Positions 11,220-21,439 of a stretch of 64,000 bases of DNA are shown here, piece by piece. The translations under genes and the position numbers were made by a program. The notes beneath the pieces were generated by a model. It saw only the letters and a program-made list of their open reading frames with translations. It was not told the DNA's origin and did not search any database. Numbering within the stretch: the first letter of the stretch is position 1; every line of letters starts with the position of its first letter. The stretch is from Branchinecta lynchi (Eukaryota > Arthropoda > Branchiopoda > Anostraca > Branchinectidae), in the NCBI GenBank assembly GCA_023053575.1, contig JAKZAP010000022.1:17298489-17362488 (forward strand). The letters are read 5' to 3'.

Positions 11220-11724
11220 ATGGTAAACATAACAGAGGTATCCACTCTTGGAGGGCGAAGCTATATGCCGGCCATTAGCTCCCGAAAGAAGGCAGAATCC
11301 CCGGATACTACGCTGGTTACGGTGGAGGGGGTAGCTGTCAAGGATGCTACCATACAGGCTTTGTGGCAAGCAGTATTTTGGTTGACGCGGGACTCAAAGG
11401 AGACGTTTCGCTTGTTTTAGGTGGAGGAGGACATGGAAGATCGAGGGGTCATGGCCCTATTGGTGCAGCATTTGGCATCTTTGCTGAAGAAAGGGCTACA
11501 CGCGCAAAGCATCCTGGCCCCGCAGGAAAAAGTACGAAAGACTGCAAAAGCTCAGAAAAAAGCGGGGACTACGGTAGTCGACTTGGCGTCAGCTGGCGCT
11601 TCTGGACCAATCATGGTATCTCCAGACGAGGAAATGGGAGGGAGAATCCCGACGTTGTCACAATTGCCAGGACGTGGGTCACCTAATTAAGGATTGTTTC
11701 CTACCGAAGAAGAAGAAGGAGTAA
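11220..11724 (+). pseudogene. Gag-like ORF of a DIRS-like element with CCHC knuckle
   Basis: Open plus-strand segments in three frames (ATG at 11220, ATG at 11421, and a third frame) end in a clear zinc knuckle at 11656-11697. It reads CHNCQDVGHLIKDC, the CX2CX4HX4C pattern of retroelement Gag proteins, followed by a Lys-rich tail and a TAA at 11722. The upstream part is rich in Lys and Ala (KVRKTAKAQKKAG). Such a protein would bind element RNA in particles. Its place 0.3 kb upstream of a DIRS-like RT in the same orientation supports one element. At least two frameshifts are needed to connect the parts. Confidence 0.6.
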
Positions 11725-12031
11725 TTGGCAATAGAGAAATTGTTCGGAAAATTCAGTGATCTCTTTTGGGTGTTTATTTCTTTTAAAGTTTGTAGTTGGT
11801 GCTAGTTTTTCAATATATTATATAGAAAATGTAAAGCAATTTGAAAAAGCGATTGCTTGGTTCGTCGTCCGTTAATTTCTGAGGAAGTCTAAACGCGATT
11901 AATTCGAAAGTCGCATCCTTTTCCACGGTTCTTCGTCGCTTGGAGTAAATTCAGTTGGTGTATTGGAACATCATAGGGAGCTGATTATGACGGTTTGGGG
12001 TCAGTTTTTAGATGGGGTCAAACTTTTTTAG

Positions 12032-12670
12032 GTGAAGCTGTGGCCGAAGTTAGCAGAGACTTGGATCCGAGGTTCAACGCGACTACCTTCGCACCCGGTT
12101 TCTGGCCATGCTTCATTTGAATCATGGGATCGTACACATCCAGGGCCGTGTTTGGACCCGAAGAATTTTGTAGCGGGGAAATTGACACGACATTTTAGCG
12201 ATTGGGAAGAGATTTGTTCGGAATTTAGCATTGACTTCTCTGTTATACCAGAGTGGTTAAAGTATGGGGTTCATCTTTCTACTTTTTTCCGTAAATTCCA
12301 GGGCATTTTTTAGAGGGAAGTGGTACGACTGTGAGACGCCACCGTTTTTGGAGTCCAAGAATTCAAAATCCGTGACGCATTTTGACTCCTTATCGGCGCA
12401 AATAAAGGAAGGGATTCGGAATGGTTCGATTGTTCCGTGGGGGCAGGTTGGTAAATGCGAACCGCCAAAATTAATCATGGGATTGACTGTTGAGCCATCT
12501 AAACCAAGGTTGTGCCATGACGAATCTTTTTTGAATTTATAGTTGCAAGATTGCCCTTTTCGGTTAGATACGTTGGGTGACATCCAGACCTTTTTGGAAA
12601 TGGGGAGATTAGGTTTCTCTAAGGATGAAGTAAGTGCGTATTCCCACGTTTTTGTATCAAACGAAATTTG
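12032..12670 (+). pseudogene. DIRS-like reverse transcriptase fragment
   Basis: Two overlapping frames carry the N-terminal part of an RT. The first (12032-12313) contains DWEEICSEFSIDFSVIPEWL. The second (12264-12542) contains SLSAQIKEGIRNGSIVPWG, VGKCEPPKLIMGLTVEPSK, RLCHDESFLNL and, in a third frame, FRLDTLGDI. I recognise this arrangement (PLTVEP-K-RLC-D-RFLN-W) from DIRS-like or related RTs in aquatic invertebrates; Ty3/gypsy is the alternative. The same RT occurs on the minus strand at 59.2-59.95 kb. The YxDD half is missing. Sequence stops at about 12670, where a LINE E scrap begins. Confidence 0.65.
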
Positions 12671-12671
12671 A

Positions 12672-12805
12672 AAGGATGAAGTAAACAGTTTAAAGAAGAA
12701 GTACAGTGTCATGGGAAAAAGAAAATACATCGCTTACGTTCTATGTTTTTTTAACATGCTGTTACCGATTACGTCAAGTGCTGCCCAGTGAATACTATTC
12801 ACTGT
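12672..12805 (+). mobile_element. LINE E scrap (endonuclease-RT linker)
   Basis: About 118 bases from agtttaaagaagaagtacag to ccagtgaatactattcac match 19546-19667 almost base for base. At 19.5 kb this sequence follows an endonuclease SDHLPF motif in LINE E, so it is the linker between endonuclease and RT. Here it stands alone. Confidence 0.6.
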
Positions 12806-12887
12806 AACCTTCACATCTTGCGGGGAAAAGGGACCGGTCAGAACATGCGAAATTGCAAAGTCTGAAAAAGAGAATGAAAAGAGTGGG

Positions 12888-13175
12888 GTGGGGGTAGTTG
12901 TTTTGTCGTATGATCAGCTGGACAAGAGAAAATGTCCTCTCAGAGTTCCGTCGATCAAGAATGTAAAGTTTTATGAGTTCTTGCTTTACGGAGAATCGGC
13001 TGATGGAAATAACGCACATTTGTGGCCAGTCGTGTCACCAAGCCGTGTACTCCGCTGTTATCAGTTGAACACGCGTTATTACTGTGCATTTTGCTGTGGA
13101 AAAACTGACGAAGACAAGCTCAAGCTTCATCTCGCTTTTTGCTCTGAAAGGGTAAACTTCTTAAAAGTTCTATGA
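12888..13175 (+). pseudogene. Zinc-finger fragment, possibly from a Polinton-type element
   Basis: An open frame of 95 codons reads CPLRVPSIKNVKFYEFLLYG, then ADGNNAHLWPV, then YYCAFCCGKTDEDKLKLHLAFC, a Cys2-His-Cys style finger. An arrangement of a short beta-rich stretch followed by such a finger precedes the protein-primed DNA polymerase in Polinton/Maverick and adintovirus-like elements. I see no polymerase here, so this is only a resemblance. It is isolated, with no matching neighbours, and I treat it as a fragment of unknown origin. Confidence 0.3.
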
Positions 13176-15070
13176 ATCTAAGGGGAAAAACTATCACGTC
13201 GAGGGGATCCGTCAGTGCTTCCACTTCTACTGTATCTCAAAGTAGAATACTTTATTTTGGACCATTCTACTTTATATTTTTCAGTTCTACTGTACTACTT
13301 TATTTCTACTTTATTTTGGATATTCTACTTTTTATACTTTTTTTTCGTGGGACTGAAGGCAAATAACATGTTGGTGAAGATACAACGTCGACTGATGTAT
13401 CCTCTGTCCCTCCGTGTACGACAACCTCTATATCTTGACAAAATTATCAACTCTATGGTATAGTTAGGTTCCACACCGACGGCGGGCAAAGAAGACCCGC
13501 AAAATTTAAATAACGACTACCAAACGGTTCTGGATTCAGTGTCTGATTTTATAAGAAAATTTATAAGAAAGGCTTCGTATAGAAGTATGTAACACGCTGT
13601 AAACTTTGTACGGGTTTCGAAATAGTAAGTCTGAGCAGAAATTTGTGACTGAGTCCACAATAAAAATATGCTTCTTTTAACACTTCTCTAGATTTTGGAT
13701 CGCCTTGGGGTTTGGGTTTTGTTTAGCCTCTAAAACAGCCAAATATGGATAATGTATTAAATATGTAATCTAAGTAAGGGCCAAGTGATTGCAGGTTTTG
13801 TCTTTCTATCTTAAGAGAGTCCGATGAATCGCTCTAACAAAAGTTAGCTGAGCATTTGAACTATTTATCACAGCAAAGTAATGCTTATCTGTTTTGCTGT
13901 GATAAATGCAGAGTGTCCCACTGTGGAGAACACAAATCAACTATGTTTTGCACAGTCAAATATGACTCAGAGCTAACTTGTTCTGATTATTAACAATCTA
14001 TAATTAATATCCATCTGTTCATGTTCAAGGAAGTCTATTTCTACTGAGTTTTGAAGCATCAAAAGTTGACATTGCAAGTAAAGAGCTATCATTAATTTTC
14101 ATATCTGAAAACTGTTTTTTACCACTTGTCTCTGATAGAAATAAACCACTAGCAAGCCAGAAATATATGTTTCATAAGCAAGAAAACAATCATAAAAATG
14201 TGTTTGTTTGTGTTGTTGTACTTGACAGTGCAAAACAGATACATCAACTGAATTTATATTCTTCAGGCCTGAAGAGGACCCTTGCCAAGAAGGGCCAAAA
14301 TATAGCTCTATTTAAATTCAGCTGGCATCCGTTTTGTACTGTCACATATGATTTTCAGTCAGCTTGGGCTGAAGGAATATTTGGTTTGTTGTATGTAAAT
14401 CAGTAGTTGCAGTCCCTTCTCAAGCTTCTCAACCTAACAAGTAAAACTGAGGCTAGTTAGAGTACATTGGTAGCTCTTGAAATCTTCTCAAACAAGACAT
14501 AGTAGTAGGCCCTCCTGGGACAAGAGGTAGAAAGACACAAATCATGTGAAATCTGATCAAATATTCAGCGTTGTATCGTGCCTTTTCAACCTATTCGTTA
14601 AAATGTTACCTGCTGAGCATTTACATGAAAACGCATGGGGGCCATGGGATGCAAGTCTACCATTAAAATGTATGGTCTACCTATGCCCTTTGGAATAGAC
14701 TGCTTTTTTGCTTGAAAGAGAAAGGATAAACAAATTCTTCCTGGGTCGCTGAAATAAGAATGGCAAGATTTACATATTGTGTGTTTGCGTTCAGACTGAC
14801 GGTGAGAACGACAATTGAGATTTCAGAAAATTAAGAATCCTGATTATCAGTTTCAACCAACTACAAATCCAACTAGACTAAGTATCTTTGTTTGTTTTTG
14901 TTGTTGCAAAGGTTGGCAGATAGGCTCTTGGGTGAGGTCTCTTCTCAGTTAAATGGATTTGATGGAGCTGCAGTTTCTCGGCTGATGTTGTTTGGTCAGG
15001 GCTTGTTAAGGTGTCGTTTGCTAGTTCGAGTTCAGGGGCGTTCAGTTTGAGTTGTACTTTTGGGTTGATG
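13176..15070. other. No gene seen; AT-rich region with short repeats
   Basis: I find no recognisable coding similarity. At 13221-13335 the motif ttctactttattttgga and variants recur irregularly, giving a low-complexity patch. A nested inverted repeat at 13841-13979 is listed separately. The open frame at 14167-14406 has no family features. Confidence 0.55.
13841..13979. repeat. Nested inverted repeat, hairpin-forming
   Basis: ATTTATCACAGCAAA at 13863-13877 is the exact reverse complement of 13893-13907, leaving a 15-base loop. Outside it, AAGTTAGCT at 13841-13849 pairs with AGCTAACTT at 13971-13979. The inner stem is perfect over 15 bp. Whether it is transcribed is unknown. Confidence 0.6.
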
Positions 15071-15113
15071 GTAGGGTCGGTTTTCGCACGCACATGTTAC
15101 ATGGTATGGAATA

Positions 15114-16678
15114 TTGCAGGCAGAAGTAGCACGGCTGATTCATCTGAGTCTCCAGACTCAGAGGTCAGCCAAATCCAAAAAGAAGAAGTACGACCAAATG
15201 TACACGAAGAGCTGGGAAGCTGTACCGGAGCTGAAACCTTGGCTCAGGCAAGGGCGAAGCACTAGTGGACAGCTTTCTGTAAACTTAGCTCATTGCTTGT
15301 ACTGCAAAAAAGACATATGTGTGACCAACGGCAAAGCTGCCCTGAGGCAACACATCAAAACACGGCTTCATTTAGAAAAAGACAAAGAGTGGCTGTTGGG
15401 AAAGGCTGGAACTTCATCCATAGCCACCCATTTTTCCGCCAAACCCTTCGAGGACCGGTTACTTGAAACGGAGGCCAAGATTGCCAGTTTTATGGTAGAG
15501 CATGACCTACCATTTTCGTTGTCCGATGATCTCTTGAAATTAGTTAAGACGCTTCCTGGACCTGATCTGCTTTCCAAAGTTACACTCGGAAAGCAGAAAG
15601 TGACGAACGGGGTTAGGCAAGGGCTGGGAGAGCCTTTTCGGGACGAGCTTGTAGCTGCGTTAAAAACCTTCCCATTCTCGGTAGTGATAGATGAGACGAC
15701 TGACATCTCAGTTGAGAAGAAACTTGCTATCTGCGTGTGTTTTGTAGATCAGGCATTGGAAATGAACGTTGACGTTTTGGACATAGTGTCGTGCCCCGAT
15801 GGGAGTGCTGATGGGATTTTTGCCAAACTCGTCAGAAATTTAGACAACTTGAAACAGCTCGGAGTTGAACTGAGAAACTGGGTAGGCTATTGCTCTGACA
15901 CGACCAACACAATGATGGGGATAAACCATAGCCTGGCAACTATGATCAGTGGAACTTATCCGTGGGTTACGATCGTCAAGTGTTCGTGTCACTTGTGCCA
16001 CCTGTGTGCACATTATGCCACAAAAAAGCTGCCCAAAAGCTTAGAGGACTTGTGCCGCACAGTCACGAACCACTTTCGTCACAGTGCAAAGTGTGCTCAT
16101 CAGTTTCGGGAGTTCCAGGAATTAGCACAGGTCCCTGATCATAGGTTAGTCGCCATGGCGGCAACTCGCTGGTTGTCACTGCAGCACACTGTCGCTGGTT
16201 TGTTGCGGCAGTGGGAGGCCTTGGAGCTTTATTGGACGAGACTGGTTTTGGAAGATCCGTCTCACGCGAACTACACGGTTCTTGCCACTTTAAAAAATTC
16301 GTACCAGCGAGTTTTGATGGAGTTTGTGGAACACGCGTTGGGAATTTTCGATGAGTTTAACACCATGTTCCAGTCGCAAGCGCCAACATTTTTCAAGCTC
16401 CAAGGTGAAGTTGAGAATATTATTCGCACTTTTTGTTTATCCTTCATGACTCCATCGTATGTTCGTATCCTGTCCAACGTTTCGTCAATATTTCATTCAC
16501 GGGAAATCAGGTGCCTCTTAAGCAGGTGTATTTGGGCATGTCTGCTGAAGATCGGCTGTTTTCTCTTACCTCTGACCCTCAGTACCAAGAAAACGCTGAT
16601 CGCGTGAGATCTATTGCCAGGGAGTTTTGCAGAGAAGCGGTATCGCAGCTTGTTGCACGATTTCCCTTCAATTCGTAG
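15114..16678 (+). pseudogene. hAT transposase with BED-like zinc finger (ZBED/ZMYM type)
   Basis: A DNA transposase frame is open from about 15075 to 16607, then shifts near 16470 into the frame ending at 16678. The N-terminus has KKKKYDQMYTKSWEAVPEL and a BED-type finger, HCLYCKKDICVT then LRQHIKTRLH (about residues 55-90). The catalytic core begins with VVIDETTDISVEKKLAICV (about residue 190), where the DETTD block is typical of ZBED/ZMYM-like hAT proteins. It continues with a CSCHLCHLCAHYA stretch (about residue 290) and AATRWLSL. The C-terminal hAT dimerisation domain is missing. No ATG precedes the finger in frame, and ttgcag just before 15120 could be a splice acceptor. Domesticated host genes share this design, but the frameshift argues for a dead transposon. 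Confidence 0.75.
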
Positions 16679-16689
16679 GCATCGTAAAC

Positions 16690-17030
16690 CCTCAACTATC
16701 ACGGCGTAGGATGGTTTGGGGATCTGTTCAGCAGGGATTTCAGTAGTCGGAGGTCCACTTTTCGGGTCGCGTTGTTCCATTAAAATGTCCAATTTGGTAC
16801 ACATTTCCGTAACTTTGCGTAGTCACTGTACTTTCTCCTGGGATCGAGGGGAATTATCTGGCTCAAAGGAATGTAGGCAGAGCAATCTTATCCTCATCGC
16901 ACGTCTGTAACAGCTTAATCATTTCCAAAACATTGTCACTCATAGCAACCTTTGTAGACATTCGAGTAAGACAGTTCGCTTCTGCCCAGAGGATCTCTTT
17001 TGCTTTCATGATCTCTTTTTCTTTCGGATG
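16690..17030 (-). pseudogene. LINE ORF1 fragment (A/B type), reversed
   Basis: On the minus strand, starting near 17030, the sequence reads AKEILWAEANC, then MSDNVLEMIKLLQTCDEDKIALPTFL, then KLDILMEQR and PKPSYAVIVE. The same order and spacing are found in LINE B ORF1 (AKELLWKEAGVS, VTDILKVFHSCD, KLDSFANLD, PKPTYPVLLK). It is therefore the N-terminal half of such an ORF1, with one stop. It directly abuts plus-strand RT sequence at about 17030 and the hAT remnant at about 16680. Confidence 0.65.
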
Positions 17031-18150
17031 TGGAAGGCTCCGGGGATTCCCTTGTTCTTTGTCAACCGGACATAGCCAGAGCTTTCGATTCGTGTATTTT
17101 TGCCCAGATCTTGGCAGAAGCTATAAAAAGAGGGGTAGACCCTTCCGTTATTAGCGTCGTTCGTTGCACTCCGGGCTGTCTCTGGTGTTTAGTGCGAGCA
17201 GGCTCTGGTCAGTCAGTCACCGGTGGATGCAAAAACGGTTTATAAGACAAACCGGAGACCACCGGTGAGAACTCCCGTGACAAAGAATGCAGCTATTAAA
17301 TGTCTCCCCTTCTCTTTTTAACAGCTCGGTTCTTCCTGCTAAAAATGTTGTTGTCCCATGTATTTATGGCGGTATCGATGCGTCTTTGTTTACTTACGCC
17401 GATGATATTTTGAATCTAAGTCGCACCTTTTTGGTAAGTGAGAGTACATTTTCGAAACTACAACAGGAATATCAGGAGATCGGACTGAGTTTTACTGTTG
17501 ACAAAACCATAGCAAATGTTTCAATCTTAAAGGTAATCCAGACAAGCGACTCAATTTTCTGAAACATCTATTCCGCTTTCTGAGTCATGTTATCTTGGTA
17601 TGCCAATCGGAAAAAACATTAGAGAAACCATCAAGCTTCCCATTCAAAACATCGCTAAAACGATACGAATCGCTTATGCTTCAATTGCTTCTAATATCAC
17701 ACATCTTAGTCGTTTTCATCTTTCTAAACTTTACAACAGTATAACTGTGCCCCATCTTCTTGCTATATGCCCTATTTAGCAATTTTTGTCTGCTTCGAAT
17801 AAGAAAATGTCCACCGAATCTATTTTAAGTTTGCGAAGTATCTGCTGCATTTCCCAACTGGACCAGGAATTCTTTCTTGACGCAGAAATTTCATCTGGTT
17901 CTGCATGCTAAGATTATTGATAAGAGGTAGCAGCTTCCGCTAGTAAACTGAACCACCAGTGGTCTTCCCTCTTCGTGTAATCTGTATTTATGTCGGTGCT
18001 GTGAATAGTGTAAAGTTTTGCTGGATGCGTTGTCTTTTTTCTTGTTCTTGTTGTGTTTTGTTTCCTTATTTTGAAATCCGTCACTAGGGCTATACGCCCT
18101 CCATTGTTTTTCTTGACGGGTAATAAATAGATTGATTTATTGATTAATTG
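17030..18150 (+). pseudogene. LINE RT C-terminal part with 3' UTR and tail
   Basis: Plus-strand RT blocks appear in several frames: ARAFDSCIFAQILAEAI (about 17069-17120), YADDILNLSRTFLVSES (about 17395-17445) with an intact YADD, EIGLSFTVDKT, then SCYLGMPIGKNIRETIKL in another frame (about 17580-17635) and LSKLYNSITVPHL. A 3' UTR follows from about 17920 and ends in gacgggtaataaatagattgatttattgatt at 18114-18150. The gacgggtaa-aaata end resembles the LINE end at 36.34 kb, so both may be one subfamily. The catalytic region between the two first blocks is partly deleted. Confidence 0.7.
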
Positions 18151-18249
18151 ATAAAAGTATCTGCTATCGTACTTGGCAAACAATTTACGATGAAATACGG
18201 AAGTTTTCGTAGTGATATCTCTCTCTACTGAAACAAAACAGTAGTAATA

Positions 18250-18810
18250 TTCAGCTGAAGGTAGAGGAAAAATCAAATGAACGAGGGAACGGCAACTTTC
18301 CGACGGAAGTTATTGTGTCTGATATCTGTGATGCGATCACTGTGGAGTATACCCCCAAGTTTGCTTTTCTGGAAAAATCCCTTAAAGGAATCAAGCACCA
18401 GATCGATTTGCACGAGGATAAATTTCGCAGTATGGAAAATAAATTGAACGATTCTGAACAGGACATTAAACTAGGCTCACTTCTATTTCTCGGTGTTAAG
18501 CAGCTTGCTACGATTGACGTAGGCAGGTCCTGAATAGTGACACAGCAGGCAGATTTGAAAGAGTAGCACCGGTTCTGTAGAAACTTCGTAACAAAGAGAC
18601 TGCCAATGCTGTGCTCAAAGCTAAGCCAAAACTTGCAAAAAGTGGATTCTGTATACGAGAATCTTACCCGCAAGAAACGTGATATACTGAACGCAGCGAG
18701 AGATAAATTCGGGAATAAGAGCGTGTGGTTTGATCCAGGTCGGATTTTCGTTCGCGAGACTAACGGTTCATCATCCGGGAGACTGAGGTCACTTGACGAA
18801 ATCTTCTAAT
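18250..18810 (+). pseudogene. LINE E ORF1 remnant (coiled coil and C-terminal domain)
   Basis: The frame 18315-18533 is largely heptad-like (LEKSLKGIKHQIDLHEDKFRSM), as in the coiled coil of LINE ORF1 proteins. After a gap, the frame at 18606-18809 reads VYENLTRKKRDILNAARDK followed by SVWFDPGRIFVRE, which matches the closing pattern of L1/CR1-type ORF1 (Ltp-rr-ll then vWt-nGkifvr). The RRM between them is missing. It lies just upstream of LINE E endonuclease sequence in the same orientation. Confidence 0.55.
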
Positions 18811-18978
18811 CTATAGTTCCCTTACTGTATACGTACGAATTAGTATCTATTTATTTTTTATTGTTGTTTTTGTGTAAGGATAGTTTTCCCATGTTCCTCA
18901 CCATTTGGTATTAATTTTGATTCATCAGTTGTGTTCTCCGCCAGCCGGAGACTCCTCATTATGTGTTGGCAGTAAAGT

Positions 18979-19700
18979 TTGGTTAGCCACGTCGCTTTGT
19001 GCATTAACCCTTTCTACTTGAAGTCGCTTGAGAATAATCCATTTCGTTGTAGTTTTATCTCGCGTGAAAATGATCCCGCTGAAATTAGTGTTAGGTCTAT
19101 GAGGCAGAGCAGATATGTTGATACTGCAAACAGTAATAATTGGCCAATGGAATTGTCACATAACGTCGAACTTTTTTGAAGTGTCAAACCTTCATACTAT
19201 GTGTCATCGTAAAATGATGCGTTGGGTACATGCGAATCGTTTTATCCTGTTTTTTCCTGGGTTCGAATCGTGTCCCGAACGCTTTTCCTGGTTATCACCT
19301 GGTTTCAAAAACAAGAAATTCTATGATGAGGGGTGGCCTCGTCTTTATAATTAAGGATCAAGTAAGATATTCAATTAAGACGGATTTAAATTATTGCGTC
19401 GAAGCTAAGATCGACACTTTTTCTACTGAATAAACCAGGATCTGATCATCTTCCTTTCGCGTGCGTTATTCGAGACGCTGGAAAAAACATCTACAAAACA
19501 GAGAGGATAACAGTGAGAGATCTCAAGCCAGAAAATCCAAAACAATTTAAAGAAGAAGTACAGTGTCATGGGAAAAAGTGATGAATGAAAACATCGCTTA
19601 CCTTCTATATTTGTTTTAACATGCTGTTACCGATTTACGTCAAGTGCTGCCCAGTGAATACTATTAGTAAAAATAAAATTAACCAAGGAAACCGTGGATG
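18979..19700 (+). pseudogene. LINE E endonuclease remnant
   Basis: Around 19110-19150 a frame reads LILQTVIIGQWNC, like an endonuclease start. Frame 19230-19433 then gives GYHLVSKTRNSMMRGGLVFII, the usual GY-x-R-GGG-x-hydrophobic block. A large deletion follows, and 19440-19460 gives GSDHLPFACVI, the SDH catalytic motif. The sequence continues with NIYKTERITVRDLKPENPK and the linker also found at 12.69 kb, up to WRMKSLIYPL. The core with the GDFN motif is absent. It is a dead, internally deleted copy. Confidence 0.65.
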
Positions 19701-19799
19701 ACGAATGAAATCCTTGATATACCCTTTATACCCTACTGTGGTTCGGTACGCAAACCTTGGTGTGAATCTATCGGGGGAATCCGTAATGAACTCGTGAAG

Positions 19800-20657
19800 T
19801 CTGCACGTGTATTTGGCCACCAGACGCCCTAGGCTGTCCTGACTCCGATGACTGTAAAGGACATTTACCATCTACGTCCGGCTTACTACAACCCTCACCA
19901 AGCCCTGTGAAAGGAACAGATACGTGCGCAGCGTGTGGAAAACACCTCACTGAAGAATCAGCGGCCATGCAGTGCGATACATGTGAAAGATGACTGTGCA
20001 CTGAATGACTAGATTTTTCGGAATCTGAAGACGAGCTAATGACTAAAATGACTCGGAGGATGACATGTGACTGGAATTGCGTTTTGTACAAAGCTTCACT
20101 TGTCAACAAAAAGTGGAACAGCAAGAGAGCTGGCAGCGATAGTTGCTAAGTTTGAACTAAAGGATGAGATTGACCCAAAACTTGATGATTATGAAAGCCG
20201 AATCTCCCACATTGAGCAAACTGGTGGAAATGACTGCATCACGGCGTTGCAGAACAAAATGACGGCTGAAATGTCCGCTCTTAGAAACGAACTAAATGAA
20301 TAGAAACTGAAAGCGGACCGCGAAAGACGTAAGATCAAAGTAGTAGTTTTTAGACTTGACAACCAACCTAATAATGAAGCATCAATCAAACAGATCCCAA
20401 CTACTGACTATGGATGACCTATCGCAGAAATGTCGAACTTTCGCAGACTTATCAGCAGCCAGCCCAAAACCAGCAATGTCCCAAGTATAGGCGGTTGATA
20501 CGATACCGTTGAAACTCCTCGAAATGAGAGCAACAGAATTAACTAAACGAATGTTGATATTTGGGCTTTTTGTAAAAATTAAACGCAAGAGAACCGGCGA
20601 GCAGCGCTTCTTCGTCAACGTGAGGACGGACAGTAGAACGCGGCTCAAATCATTTTG
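19800..20657 (+). pseudogene. LINE F ORF1 remnant with PHD finger
   Basis: At 19920-20000 the reading is DTCAACGKHLTEESAAMQCDTC, the first half of a PHD-type zinc finger, followed through stops by SESEDELMTKM and DWNCVLYKA. A coiled-coil stretch follows at 20150-20300 (LDDYESRISHIEQT and MTAEMSALRNELNE), then RKIKVVVFRLDNQPNNEAS, like the first strand of an RRM. PHD-plus-coiled-coil ORF1 proteins are known in CR1/L2-type LINEs of several invertebrates. The frame ends at a TGA near 20657. Several stops make it non-functional. Confidence 0.55.
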
Positions 20658-21435
20658 AGCTGGTGGCCAGTATTTCCTCCCTTATCGACAATTAACTGCT
20701 CATGAATGTTCCACCTCAACGTCTCAAAGTAGATTGAAAAATGTTTTGAAAACATAAAAGTTTATTCGCCTGGCACTACAATTTTTTTTCAGCTGACATT
20801 CTGCGCAACTAAGACATCGATAGATTTCTCTCTCCGCATCTTGAAGCAGACTGTCTTTTCCTGAAACCTAAAAAATACAAACAAACTTATACATTTACTG
20901 CAAATAAAGCGGGTGATCATCGTAATGAGGAAGCGGAGTGAAATACGTAAATATCATAATCCAGCACTTAGGTATCTAGATATTTCTGTTTCAGGAAGCT
21001 GAGAAACACTGCGTACCGAAGCTGGATAAGATGGACTCATGGAGCTTGTGGCAACAAGAACAGACTTCCGATACCATCATGTGCCTTGAAAAAAATCAGA
21101 GCTGCTTTCCCAGAAGACATTTCAAGTACACAGACAACTGGGATAACATGGATGTGTATTTTTGTTTTTGTTTGAAAATTCGCAGGGGAATCTCCCGTGC
21201 AAAGGATAGCACAGCTGAGCCGAATGTCCACTTTCCATACGTGGTTAATTTTGGACTGAGTTATCCGCGATCTGGAACAAACAAAAATAACTAAAAAAAA
21301 TAACTGCATTCATTTTTCGTAATCCCGGCAAGACAAATTTCATATCTTACATTCTACGCCAGCGTCACCAGTCTTTACCTCCTCTCATTAATTTCTACCT
21401 CACTCATCGTTGCACTTACCAACTTTCACTTAGGA
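20658..21435. other. No gene seen
   Basis: Short open frames on both strands near 21031-21309 are mutual shadows and show no family motif. I see no repeat structure. Confidence 0.55.
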
Positions 21436-21439
21436 ACAT

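Noticed and set aside
12257..12730. Minus-strand frame of 157 codons
   Set aside because: It is a shadow of the plus-strand DIRS-like RT.
13215..13463. Phe/Leu-rich frame as a transmembrane protein
   Set aside because: It is translated from an irregular ttctactttatttt repeat.
21031..21309. Overlapping frames on both strands as a gene
   Set aside because: They are similar in length, mutually exclusive and lack domains.
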